This document shows, piece after piece, positions 25,119 to 32,511 of a stretch of 59,705 nt of DNA; the stretch's first letter is position 1; each line of letters begins with the position of its first letter. The translations under genes and the position numbers were made by a program. This DNA comes from Candidatus Thalassarchaeum betae (GTDB lineage Archaea; Thermoplasmatota; Poseidoniia; Poseidoniales; Thalassarchaeaceae): NCBI GenBank assembly GCA_003193925.1, contig PSPG01000010.1, forward strand, positions 1 to 59,705, in the 5' to 3' direction. A model generated the notes under the pieces. The model was not told the origin of the DNA and did not search any database. It saw nothing but the letters and a program-made list of their open reading frames with translations.

Positions 25119-26621
25119 TTAAACCGATGCCTTCCTCTTGGCAGCGTCGCTGCGCTTGCTCTCGACCTTCGCCAGATACTCCTCGGTGATGCCGCCGGTG
25201 ACGTACACGCCGTTGAAGCAAGAGCAGTCGAAATTGGCGAGGTCAGTGTCGCCTGCGCCGAGGCACGCCTCGACCAAGTCAGGCAACCCCTGGTAGAGCA
25301 GCCAGTCGGCGCCGATGGCCTCGCGAATCTGGTCTATGGTGCGGTTGTGGGCGATGTACTCGTCGCGTGCTGGCATGTCGATTCCATACACGTTAGGGTG
25401 CACGATAGGAGGGGCTGAGGAGGCGAAGAAGACCTGCTTAGCTCCGGCCTGCTTGGCCATCTCGACGATTCTGCGCGATGTGTTGCCCCGAACTATGCTG
25501 TCGTCCACGATCATCACGATCTTGCCTGCGAACTCCTCCTCGATGGTGTTGAGCTTCTTCTTGACCGAGTCCTTTCGCAGGGATTGTCCGGGCATGATGA
25601 ACGTCCTGCCGATGTAGCGGTTCTTGACGAAGCCCTCCCTGAAAGGCACATCTAGCTCCTTCGCCATTTCCACAGCGGCGATCCTCCCGCTGTCAGGTAC
25701 TGGCATGACCGCCTCGATGCGGTGGTCGGGCCTCTCCTGCTGGACCCTCCGGGCCAGCGCGGCGCCCATCCTAAGTCGGGCCCCGTGCACAGAGACCCCG
25801 TCGAGGACCGAGTCGGGCCTAGCGAAGTAGACGTGCTCGAAGATGCACGGCGTGTGAACAGGCTCAGAGTGGCACGCCTTCGATGAGAACGAGCCGTCCA
25901 TGCGCACGACCACCGCCTCACCGGGTGCCACGTCGCGGTCCATCTCAAAGCCGAGTGTCTTGCAGACGACGCTCTCGGAGGCGATCACGCGCTCCGTGAA
26001 GCCGTCGGCCTCATTGGTCCCCATGAACAGCGGCCGGATGCCGTTCGGGTCGCGGAAGGCCACAACGCCCCAGCCTGTGATCACAGTGACCACGCTGTAG
26101 CTGCCCTCGGCCCTCAGGTGAGTGCGGCCGACGGCTCGGAAGATGTCGTCCTCGGTGAGAGCGTCCAGGCCGCCGGGTCGGCCGTTGACCGAGCGCTGTA
26201 TCTCCGCTGCGAACAGGTTCAGCAGGGCCTCGGAGTCGGAACTGGTGTTGATCCTCCTGTGATCGTACTCCAGCAGTCCGTTGATGATATCGGTGGTGTT
26301 GTTCAGGTTGCCGTTGTGAGCGAGGCTGACGCCGAACGGAGTGTTGGTGTAAAACGGCTGGGCCTCGGCCGCCGAACTCGAGCCGGCCGTGGGGTAGCGG
26401 ACGTGGCCTATTCCCATCGAGCCTTTGAGGTTAGACATGTGCTTCGACCTGAAGACGTCGCGAACGAGGCCATTGGCTCGGCGGTGCGAGATGTTGTCAG
26501 AATCGCTAGTCACTATGCCGGCGGCGTCCTGTCCACGATGCTGCAGGACCAGTATGCCATCGTAGATGCAGCCTGCGACCTGGGAGTCCGGATGCCCCAC
26601 GATTCCGATGATACCGCACAT
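25119..26621 (-). CDS. purF: Amidophosphoribosyltransferase (purine synthesis, first step)
   Basis: The 500-residue protein begins MCGIIGIVG, so Cys2 is the N-terminal nucleophile of the glutamine-hydrolysing domain; QHRGQDAAG and GIGHVRYPTAGSS follow. The C-terminal phosphoribosyltransferase half has the PRPP loop VMIVDDSIVRGNTSRR. It forms 5-phosphoribosylamine from PRPP and glutamine. The Cys residues near the end (CLGAGDTDLANFDCSCF) fit the iron-sulfur type of PurF. The ribosomal protein L37e gene lies 48 bp upstream on the same strand. Confidence 0.96.
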   Translation of the reverse strand: MCGIIGIVGHPDSQVAGCIYDGILVLQHRGQDAAGIVTSDSDNISHRRANGLVRDVFRSKHMSNLKGSMGIGHVRYPTAGSSSAAEAQPFYTNTPFGVSLAHNGNLNNTTDIINGLLEYDHRRINTSSDSEALLNLFAAEIQRSVNGRPGGLDALTEDDIFRAVGRTHLRAEGSYSVVTVITGWGVVAFRDPNGIRPLFMGTNEADGFTERVIASESVVCKTLGFEMDRDVAPGEAVVVRMDGSFSSKACHSEPVHTPCIFEHVYFARPDSVLDGVSVHGARLRMGAALARRVQQERPDHRIEAVMPVPDSGRIAAVEMAKELDVPFREGFVKNRYIGRTFIMPGQSLRKDSVKKKLNTIEEEFAGKIVMIVDDSIVRGNTSRRIVEMAKQAGAKQVFFASSAPPIVHPNVYGIDMPARDEYIAHNRTIDQIREAIGADWLLYQGLPDLVEACLGAGDTDLANFDCSCFNGVYVTGGITEEYLAKVESKRSDAAKRKASV

Positions 26622-26669
26622 CGGATACCGTACGGGCCTGACGGTCCGGGCCTTAGCACTTTCCGGGAA

Positions 26670-26855
26670 TCACTTGCGCTCGGCCATCGAGCGGTTGCGC
26701 TTGCTCCACCTGTACTTGCGCATCCTAGCGGTGGCGCCGTAGCCGCAGTGGGCGCAGACGCCCTTGGTCTTGTGGTAGGAGTGCTTGCCGCAACGGCGAC
26801 AGCGGATGTGCGTCGACTTCTGTCGCTTGCCCATGCTCGGGGTTCCCTTCGACAT
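26670..26855 (-). CDS. rpl37e: Ribosomal protein L37e
   Basis: The 61-residue zinc-finger ribosomal protein starts [19 protein letters not shown], close to the usual MGKGTPSFGKR opening, and has the zinc ligands [20 protein letters not shown]. It ends in the basic [17 protein letters not shown] tail. It is a 50S subunit protein binding 23S rRNA. The start at 26855 matches the family better than the GTG three codons upstream. Confidence 0.94.
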   Translation of the reverse strand: MSKGTPSMGKRQKSTHIRCRRCGKHSYHKTKGVCAHCGYGATARMRKYRWSKRNRSMAERK

Positions 26856-26923
26856 CGCTACCACCTATCTGGACAGCGCGGCGACCGGCCCCCGTGTTAT
26901 GAGAGTTACCTAGGGGAAATGAG

Positions 26924-27289
26924 TCACGCAGAGCCGGATTTGGCCTCCAGCAGTGCGAGCAAAGGGTCCTCGGGACGCTTTCTGAACGAAGCCCTGAGCA
27001 GCATCACTGTGAGAATCATGAAGGCCAGTGGGAGGATCCTGATGATCGCCAGTACCCCCTCGGCCATAGTCAGCCTCAGTGCATCCAGACCGAACTCGAC
27101 GTCGTGAGCCCCCGCCGTCGCATAGGTCGCGAGAACGATGACGGTGAAGGCGCCCAGCACCGGCACCGCGGGACGGTGGTATGGGTTGATGGTGCCGAGC
27201 AGCGCGAGCAGCACGCACAGCGAGGTCAGCGCTGCCGCCCCGGCAAAGGCGGTGATGGCAAACACCAGTTCAGGGCTCACCGCCATCAC
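26924..27289 (-). CDS. Small integral membrane protein, unknown function
   Basis: The 121-residue protein has about three to four hydrophobic segments (ELVFAITAFAGAAALTSLCVL, VLGAFTVIVLATYATAG, GVLAIIRILPLAFMILTVML) and a short charged C-terminal tail. No family is recognised. Its start overlaps the 3' end of the next upstream membrane protein gene by 20 bp, so the two are probably translationally coupled and may form one complex. Confidence 0.6.
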   Translation of the reverse strand: MMAVSPELVFAITAFAGAAALTSLCVLLALLGTINPYHRPAVPVLGAFTVIVLATYATAGAHDVEFGLDALRLTMAEGVLAIIRILPLAFMILTVMLLRASFRKRPEDPLLALLEAKSGSA

Positions 27290-27815
27290 CCCTCAAGTGT
27301 CGACTCAGCACGCTCTCGACGTAACGCCTCTCCCTCTCGGTGAGCGGCTCGGTCACCGGCTCGGGCGGTACCATCCTCTCGGCGGTCCTGACGCAGAGCG
27401 CGAAGACCAGCAGCGCCAGCGTCGCTCCCGGCAGCACGGCCAGGGACAGCAAAAAATCAGACGGGCTGATCCCCGCTGCGACTGCATAGACCTCGTACCA
27501 AGCCACGGCGATCAGCAGCCAGCCCGCCAGCAGGGCCGGCGGGCGGCTCTTCCAGTACAACGGGGCCCCCAACATGACCAGAGTGGCGCCGAAGACCCCG
27601 GGAACTACCCAGAACATCGAATCAACCATCGCCTGAACCAGCCCCGCCTCAGGCTCGGGGAGCTCTTGCGTGTGGACCAGCATGACGGCGAGGCCGAGCA
27701 GGGCCACCGGCGCGCCGAAGCGGTGGCGCTTGAATGCCGGGCCAGTCCTGTGCATCGCTATGCCGACGATAGACAGCGCGAGGCCGAGCCACACCTGCAG
27801 GGCCCAAGGGGACAT
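27270..27815 (-). CDS. Integral membrane protein, unknown function
   Basis: This 181-residue protein has about five hydrophobic helices (WLGLALSIVGIAM, APVALLGLAVMLV, MFWVVPGVFGATLVML, LLAGWLLIAVAWYEVYAV, LLSLAVLPGATLALLVFAL). Its C-terminal cytoplasmic tail is charged and helical (VTEPLTERERRYVESVLSRH). No family recognised. It is divergent from the L44e translation operon (142 bp between starts) and overlaps the next gene by 20 bp. Confidence 0.6.
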   Translation of the reverse strand: MSPWALQVWLGLALSIVGIAMHRTGPAFKRHRFGAPVALLGLAVMLVHTQELPEPEAGLVQAMVDSMFWVVPGVFGATLVMLGAPLYWKSRPPALLAGWLLIAVAWYEVYAVAAGISPSDFLLSLAVLPGATLALLVFALCVRTAERMVPPEPVTEPLTERERRYVESVLSRHLRGDGGEP

Positions 27816-27904
27816 GGCCTGCGGCGTGCTTAGGCATTACATCGTATTTACGCAATCGGCCACTGGTGACTGCGCCTTCCTGCTGCGCAGGAGCCTCGAT
27901 AGAG

Positions 27905-27953
27905 TTCATAAACGGGCCATCGGTGGCCGCGTCGTCGCAAGACGCAGAGGTGA
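27905..27953 (+). promoter_or_regulatory. Promoter and ribosome-binding site of the L44e operon
   Basis: A TATA-like TTCATAAAC (27905-27913) is followed, about 35 bases later, by GAGGTGA (27947-27953), four bases before the L44e ATG at 27958. This gives a short leader of about 23 bases with a Shine-Dalgarno site, in contrast to the leaderless pattern seen elsewhere in the window. Confidence 0.45.
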
Positions 27954-27957
27954 AGTC

Positions 27958-28239
27958 ATGGTGAAGATGCCACGTACGGTGAAGCGTTACAGCCCCGCTG
28001 CTGGAAAGCACACCGAGCACACCGTCGAACGCGTCAAGAAGCGACGTGCTAGCGAACTGAAGTGGGGTCAGCGCCGATTCCGTCGAGTCACTGCGGGTTA
28101 CCGCGGTTTCCCTCGGCCGAAGCCGTCCGGCGAGAAGCCGACCAAGCGCGTCAACCTGATTTACCGATGCAACGAGACCGGCAAGGCGCACTCGCCCGCC
28201 GGGAAGCGAGCTAGGAAGTTCGAGTTAATCGACAAGTGA
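27958..28239 (+). CDS. rpl44e: Ribosomal protein L44e
   Basis: The 93-residue basic zinc protein starts MVKMPRTVKRYSPAAGKHTE and has the L44e pattern KKRRASELKWGQRRF followed by YRCNETGKAHSPAGKRARKFEL. It belongs to the large-subunit E-site region. An SD sequence GAGGTG precedes the ATG at 27958; the frame is open further upstream but is not homologous there. It is first gene of the L44e-S27e-aIF2alpha-Nop10-PAC2 cluster typical of archaea. Confidence 0.95.
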   Translation: MVKMPRTVKRYSPAAGKHTEHTVERVKKRRASELKWGQRRFRRVTAGYRGFPRPKPSGEKPTKRVNLIYRCNETGKAHSPAGKRARKFELIDK

Positions 28240-28252
28240 TTGAGGTATTGGG

Positions 28253-28423
28253 ATGAGTGGAAGGTTCCTGCGTGTGAACTGCCGTGACTGCGGTCACGAG
28301 GCCATCATCTTCGACAGGGCGTCGACCTCGATCCCCTGCTCCATCTGCGGTGCGACTCTGGCTCGCCCCATCGGGGGCAAGGCAGATCTGTCCGGAAGCA
28401 CGATTGAAGACGTCCTCGAGTGA
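28253..28423 (+). CDS. rps27e: Ribosomal protein S27e
   Basis: A 56-residue reading frame from ATG 28253 to TGA 28421-28423: MSGRFLRVNCRDCGHEAIIF, then CSICGATLARPIGGKADLSG. The CRDC...CSIC zinc ribbon and the L..P.GGKA ending are the S27e signature. It is a small 30S zinc protein. It lies between L44e (13 bp before) and aIF2-alpha (13 bp after), the usual archaeal gene order. Confidence 0.95.
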   Translation: MSGRFLRVNCRDCGHEAIIFDRASTSIPCSICGATLARPIGGKADLSGSTIEDVLE

Positions 28424-28436
28424 AGGGGGCGTGGTA

Positions 28437-29225
28437 ATGGACGGCGCGGACGACTGGCCCGAGGAGGGTGATCTCCTCGTCTGCACCGTCAAGGACGTCC
28501 GCGAGAACGGAGCCTACCTCAATCTGGACACTTATGAAGGCCGCCGTGGCTTCGTCTTCATCGGGGAAGTCGCCGCCGGGTGGGTCAAGAACATCAGGTC
28601 CCACCTCAGAGTGGGCCAGCGGGTCGTGGCTAGGGTAATCCAGATCAAGAAGGACAGGCAGAGGGTCGAGCTCTCCATCAAGTCCGTCTCCGAAGAGCGC
28701 AAGAGGGACACCCTGCAGGCTTGGAAGAACAAGAAGCGTGCCGAGCAGATCATGCGCGTCGCGGCCGAGCGGGTCGGATGGGGCGAGGACAAGTCGGCGG
28801 TCGTGTGTGATGAGATGGAGGAGATCTTCGGAACGCTGTATGGCGCGCTTGAGGAGTGCACCATCAGCGATACTGCTCTTGCCGACGCCGGCTTCTCAGG
28901 CGACGACTGGATGACCGTCGTCACCGAGTTGGCCGTCGAGAACATCGTACCCCCGTTCGTTGAGATTCGCGGCGAGTTCGACATCCAGGTCTGGGGGCCT
29001 GAGGGGGTCAACGCGATTCGTGAGGCTCTGCTCGCCGCCGAGGCCTGCGCGCTCGACCTCGAGGAAGTCACACTGACATGCCACTACGACGGGGCTCCCC
29101 ACTACCGGGTCGACATCCGAGCCCCAGACTATCAAGCAGCCGAGTCAGTCTGGGAGGCGGCCCAGAAGGCGGTCTCGGACAGCATGTCCTCGGTCGATGG
29201 CTCAATCACCGCCGAACGCGCCTGA
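28437..29225 (+). CDS. Translation initiation factor aIF2 alpha subunit
   Basis: The 262-residue protein begins with an S1 RNA-binding domain (EEGDLLVCTVKDVRENGAYL, FVFIGEVAAGWVKNIRSHL, VGQRVVARVIQIKKDRQRVELS), followed by the helical middle domain and the C-terminal alpha-beta domain (EVTLTCHYDGAPHYRVDI). It is the alpha subunit of the aIF2 GTPase complex that delivers initiator Met-tRNA. I use the ATG at 28437; an in-frame GTG at 28431 is an alternative start. Confidence 0.94.
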   Translation: MDGADDWPEEGDLLVCTVKDVRENGAYLNLDTYEGRRGFVFIGEVAAGWVKNIRSHLRVGQRVVARVIQIKKDRQRVELSIKSVSEERKRDTLQAWKNKKRAEQIMRVAAERVGWGEDKSAVVCDEMEEIFGTLYGALEECTISDTALADAGFSGDDWMTVVTELAVENIVPPFVEIRGEFDIQVWGPEGVNAIREALLAAEACALDLEEVTLTCHYDGAPHYRVDIRAPDYQAAESVWEAAQKAVSDSMSSVDGSITAERA

Positions 29226-29288
29226 GTGATGCGTTCGAGGCATAGACTTCATTGACCCTTCCAAGCGGAAGCGGACTTCGGGGATTGG

Positions 29289-29510
29289 ATGGTCCGCACC
29301 AAGCTTCAGCGCTGCACCGCCTGCGGAGAGTACGGCCTAGAGGTCAGGTGCAAGGAGTGCGGTGCGGCTATGGTGGCAGTCTCTCCGATGAAGTACTCGC
29401 CCGAGGACCCGCAGGGCGCGAGGCGCAGGATGAGGCTGGACGTGGGCAGTAAGGAATGGTTGGAGTCGCTTCCGACCCCGCGCGAGGACGCAGGGGGCGA
29501 GGAGGAGTGA
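29289..29510 (+). CDS. nop10: H/ACA ribonucleoprotein complex subunit Nop10
   Basis: The 73-residue protein has the Nop10 zinc ribbon (CTACGEYGLEVRCKECG) and the signature SPMKYSPEDPQGARRRM. Nop10 works with Cbf5, Gar1 and L7Ae in RNA-guided pseudouridylation and rRNA processing. It has an acidic C-terminal tail (about residues 55-73) beyond the usual end. The stop overlaps the GTG start of the downstream PAC2 gene (GTGA). Confidence 0.93.
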   Translation: MVRTKLQRCTACGEYGLEVRCKECGAAMVAVSPMKYSPEDPQGARRRMRLDVGSKEWLESLPTPREDAGGEEE

Positions 29511-30268
29511 GTCGCACGAAGATATACTGGCTGGTGGGCGACGGCCTTCCCGAACACGTCGCCATGATGGAGGCGGTGCCCGGAGTGGGCAACGTCGGTA
29601 AGCTGGTGATCGACTCGCTCGTCGAGAAGCACCCCTCTCGCATCATCGGCTGGATCCTGCACCCGGACTTCCCACCCCACTCGACTCTGGACGAGAACGG
29701 TCTAGTCGCCCCTCCCCGAATCAGCATCAACTCGGTCATCCTGCCCGACGGTAGAACCGTAATCACAGTTGGCGGCCCGCTGCAGCCGATGACGGCCGCC
29801 GGCCAGTACGAAGTCGCAGAGAGCATCCTCGCGCTCGCCGCCGAGTCCGAAACCCCTCAGCTCCTGGTACTAGCCGGACTCGCGGCGGGAACCGATGACA
29901 AGGGCGTCCACGTCATCTGCGCCGACGCCTCTGTCAGGGAGAATCTGGAGGCTAACGACATCCCGGTGAGCAGGGAGCACCCCGAGGCCGGGATGATAGG
30001 AATCGCAGGCCTGCTGGTCGCGCTTTCGCCGCTGCACGGCGTGCCCACCATCGGACTGGTCGCCGAGACCCTCGGCGCCAGTACCGATGTGCTGGCGGCA
30101 GACCGGCTGGCATCGTGGATCGAGGCAGGCCTCGACCTGCCCCTGGGCCTCGATCTTGACTCCACCGAGGAAACTGCGAGGAATCTCATGGCCACCGTGG
30201 AGATCGGCAGCTCGCTGGAGGACACGCTCACGGAAGAGTCAGAGGGCTCCAGCGACTTCTACGTCTGA
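29507..30268 (+). CDS. PAC2-family protein (proteasome assembly chaperone-like)
   Basis: The 253-residue protein resembles the archaeal PAC2 family often found next to nop10. TVITVGGPLQPMTAAGQYEVAESIL, VLAGLAAGTDDKG, and EAGMIGIAGLLVALSPLHGVP with GLVAETLGAS are typical. It is thought to help proteasome assembly, by analogy with eukaryotic PAC2. The GTG at 29507 overlaps the nop10 stop codon and is preceded by GGAGGAG, so I take this start rather than any upstream codon. Confidence 0.85.
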   Translation: MSRTKIYWLVGDGLPEHVAMMEAVPGVGNVGKLVIDSLVEKHPSRIIGWILHPDFPPHSTLDENGLVAPPRISINSVILPDGRTVITVGGPLQPMTAAGQYEVAESILALAAESETPQLLVLAGLAAGTDDKGVHVICADASVRENLEANDIPVSREHPEAGMIGIAGLLVALSPLHGVPTIGLVAETLGASTDVLAADRLASWIEAGLDLPLGLDLDSTEETARNLMATVEIGSSLEDTLTEESEGSSDFYV

Positions 30269-30278
30269 ATCATCGGGG

Positions 30279-30479
30279 TCAACCACCCGACGAGACCACG
30301 ATGAGCTCCAGCCGTATGTCCGACTCGATGAGGGAGGTGTGAGGCACAATCGCATCGCCGTGCACGGCCAGAACCGTGGAGGCAGGGATGTCCAGCCGCT
30401 CCAGCAACTCCAAGATGGTCAGTGGGGCCTTGGAATCCACTGACAGGAGCTCTCCGTCGTGCTCGACCTCCACCCTCAT
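30279..30479 (-). CDS. Second ubiquitin-like sulfur carrier (ThiS/MoaD-like) with diglycine tail
   Basis: A 66-residue beta-grasp protein: MRVEVEHDGELLSVDS, LTILELLERLDIPASTVLAVHG and a C-terminal ELIVVSSGG. The terminal GG is needed for adenylation and thiocarboxylate formation or conjugation. It is closer in size to ThiS and SAMP2 than to MoaD, so tRNA thiolation, thiazole synthesis or protein tagging are all possible. It starts about 29 bp from a TATA-like element shared with tRNA-Ser, suggesting leaderless expression. Confidence 0.85.
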   Translation of the reverse strand: MRVEVEHDGELLSVDSKAPLTILELLERLDIPASTVLAVHGDAIVPHTSLIESDIRLELIVVSSGG

Positions 30480-30503
30480 CGGGCCTGCGAGGGCTAGTCA
30501 GGC

Positions 30504-30513
30504 TTATCTCTAA
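30504..30513. promoter_or_regulatory. Shared bidirectional TATA element for tRNA-Ser and the sulfur carrier gene
   Basis: TTATCTCTAA reads as TTAGAGATAA on the other strand. Its centre is about 27 bp from the 5' end of tRNA-Ser (30535, plus strand) and about 29 bp from the ATG of the sulfur carrier (30479, minus strand). Both distances fit an archaeal TATA box. Confidence 0.45.
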
Positions 30514-30534
30514 TCCGCAGGTGGCGGATTCGCT

Positions 30535-30617
30535 GCCGAGATCGCATAGCCCGGTATTGCGGTGGATTCGAAATCCACTGTCCATTGGACGCGGGGGTTC
30601 AAATCCCTCTCTCGGCG
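30535..30617 (+). tRNA. tRNA-Ser (anticodon CGA)
   Basis: The acceptor GCCGAGA/TCTCGGC, the anticodon arm GTGGA-TTCGAAA-TCCAC (anticodon CGA) and a long variable arm (TGTCCATTGGACGC region) define a class II tRNA-Ser. The discriminator is G, as usual for tRNA-Ser, and CCA is encoded at 30618-30620. The PD-(D/E)XK nuclease gene on the other strand ends only 1 bp later. Confidence 0.95.
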
Positions 30618-30621
30618 CCAT

Positions 30622-32472
30622 TCAGAACCCAGGTACTTCCGAGGCGTCGCGTAGCACCACGAGGCGCCCGCCCGGACCTATCCGGACCTGCGGCTGGCCG
30701 TTGAACTCGCCGATCTCCCCGTTGAGTATGGCTATCTCGTCGCCTCGCGATACGCCTGCAGCGGCAATCGGAATGAACTGCCTGAACGCGACCACCCCTG
30801 CAGAACCCGTCTGGTCGACCAAGGTAACCGACCACCTCGTGACGCCAACTCCGTCAGGGAAGGCATTGATCGACCAGACCCTGCCGATGGCGTTGACCTT
30901 GGTCTCGATGTCGACGATGGGAGCGGAGTCGGAGTCGTCTGCGATCGCCACAGATGACTTGGCGTCGAGATCGAGGACTATCTCGCCGCGCCAGACTGAC
31001 GCCATCGTGTTGTCGATCCTGACTCGGCTGCCGTTGGTTATCGCCCGCGTCACGTCGGTGGGACTGCCGTATCGCGACGGCTGGACCTTGGCGCGGTCGT
31101 AGCCCTCCTGCAGGGTAAACGACAGATCGACGGTGCCGTCGGCTGACAGATTCGGGCCACGCAGCCCCGAGACCTCTCCGACCGCGCTGACGCGGGTCAC
31201 TATCTCGCCCAATGGGGTCACCGGCCAGCGGTGTCCGAAGCGGTCGATGCTGCGCTCCAGCGGCAGCTCTAGTTCGTGCTCGCTGCCCTCGCACACGCCC
31301 CTCAGCTCGCAGTGGGTGCAGCGGGCCCTAGGGTCCGGGTCGACCGGTGTCGCAGAGGGCACACCCCCCTCGTCGAAGTAGCGCAACGGAGCAGGGTCGG
31401 CTGGGCACTCAGTGATCGACGGGTCGCGAGCGTGGATTTTCTGATAGAGCTCCTCGAGCTCCTCGGTGAGTGCCTCCATCTCCTCACCGCTGGGTCTGGG
31501 GACGTCCTTTACCGTGCCCGGGCCAAGATACCAAATCTCCAGCGACTCGACCTCGTCTGCCCGTCCGTGGGTCTCCCACCAAAGCCAACCGTAGAGGCGC
31601 AGTTGCTCGAGGTAGCCGCCTGAGCGGTCGCCCTTGCCGATTGAGGCTTTGAGGTCGACGATGCGAATCCTCCCGGTCCAGTCATACACCATGTCGTACT
31701 CGCCCTGGAACCACTCCTCGGGGTGTGAGGTGGTATGCTTCCACTGCCCCGCATCCGGATCGACGAACCACGGGCGCGCGACTTCCCAGGCCTCGCACCA
31801 CGTGATGTCGCCCGACCCGCGCGCGGCGGGGTGGACCTCGTTCCAGGTGCGCGGGAAGCCGTCGGGGGCGGGCCAATCGCCTCTCGGGCCGCCTTTGCGC
31901 CAATCGGCGAGCCCCGGGCCTCCGCCAGCCTTCATGCAGGCCTGAACCTGGTCGAGATGGAGGCGCAACCCAGCCCTGGTCATCTTGAGCGCCTCGTCGG
32001 GGTCGGCCTCACCGGCTGAGCCGACCCGGTTCGGAATCGACTCCCAGTCGAGCACGGCCGCGTCCCAGCAGGCCTCGAAGTGGGTCTCAGCTCTGGCCAT
32101 CGCCCACGCCTCGAGCGAGTCCCGATCCGTGGGCCACTGGTCCTCGGGCAGTTCGCCCAACGTGGGAGCGGGCCAAGCCAACGGGTTGTCGTAAGCGGGT
32201 GAGCCATCGTCGAGCAAAGGCGAGGTCATTACGTCGTCGGCGTCGTCGGCGACGAGCACAGGGGAGTCGCGGAGGACCCGGCAGATGCACTCCTCCACCG
32301 CGTTGCCACGTATGATCTGGGGCGGTAGGGGACTCTTCAGGCGCTCCATGTAGGTGTAGTACCAGAGTCTGTTGCAGGACTTCCAGAGGATGACCTGGGA
32401 GGCGGACAGCCTGCGGTAGGGATTCACCCCCACGCTCTCTGGATCGCCCCTCCTGACCGGCACGACAGGCAA
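30622..32472 (-). CDS. PD-(D/E)XK nuclease with Fe-S cluster fused to two RPA-like OB domains
   Basis: The 616-residue protein starts with a RecB/Cas4/Dna2-type domain. LSASQVILWKSCNRLWYYTY holds Cys33; the catalytic motifs are GEYDMVYD (D260) and IVDLKAS (D273, K275), followed by EQLRLYGWLWW (Q290, Y294); and ARCTHCELRGVC gives C385, C388 and C394. Four Cys in this arrangement bind a 4Fe-4S cluster in Cas4, AddB and Dna2. Residues about 415-510 and 515-605 look like two OB folds of RPA type (VSAVGEVSGLRG; VNAIGRVWSINAF with WSVTLVDQTGSAGVVAF). The prediction is a nuclease that holds its own single-stranded DNA. No helicase domain is present. It is the last gene of an operon with pdxT and a radical SAM gene. 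Confidence 0.82.
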   Translation of the reverse strand: MPVVPVRRGDPESVGVNPYRRLSASQVILWKSCNRLWYYTYMERLKSPLPPQIIRGNAVEECICRVLRDSPVLVADDADDVMTSPLLDDGSPAYDNPLAWPAPTLGELPEDQWPTDRDSLEAWAMARAETHFEACWDAAVLDWESIPNRVGSAGEADPDEALKMTRAGLRLHLDQVQACMKAGGGPGLADWRKGGPRGDWPAPDGFPRTWNEVHPAARGSGDITWCEAWEVARPWFVDPDAGQWKHTTSHPEEWFQGEYDMVYDWTGRIRIVDLKASIGKGDRSGGYLEQLRLYGWLWWETHGRADEVESLEIWYLGPGTVKDVPRPSGEEMEALTEELEELYQKIHARDPSITECPADPAPLRYFDEGGVPSATPVDPDPRARCTHCELRGVCEGSEHELELPLERSIDRFGHRWPVTPLGEIVTRVSAVGEVSGLRGPNLSADGTVDLSFTLQEGYDRAKVQPSRYGSPTDVTRAITNGSRVRIDNTMASVWRGEIVLDLDAKSSVAIADDSDSAPIVDIETKVNAIGRVWSINAFPDGVGVTRWSVTLVDQTGSAGVVAFRQFIPIAAAGVSRGDEIAILNGEIGEFNGQPQVRIGPGGRLVVLRDASEVPGF

Positions 32473-32511
32473 CGAAAGTCGAGGCTCTATGAACCCAACG
32501 AGAAGTGCTCG

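Noticed and set aside
26118..27107. Plus-strand frame of 329 codons across purF, L37e and a membrane protein gene
   Set aside because: It is antisense to three genes, two of them clearly recognisable, and shows no domain.
30535..30622. tRNA-Ser as an integration site, because the nuclease gene ends 1 bp away
   Set aside because: The nuclease gene is the end of a normal operon with pdxT; no integrase or repeated tRNA end is visible.
30622..32472. Cas4 as part of a CRISPR system
   Set aside because: No repeats, Cas1, Cas2 or other cas genes are present, and the OB-like C-terminal half is not found in Cas4.
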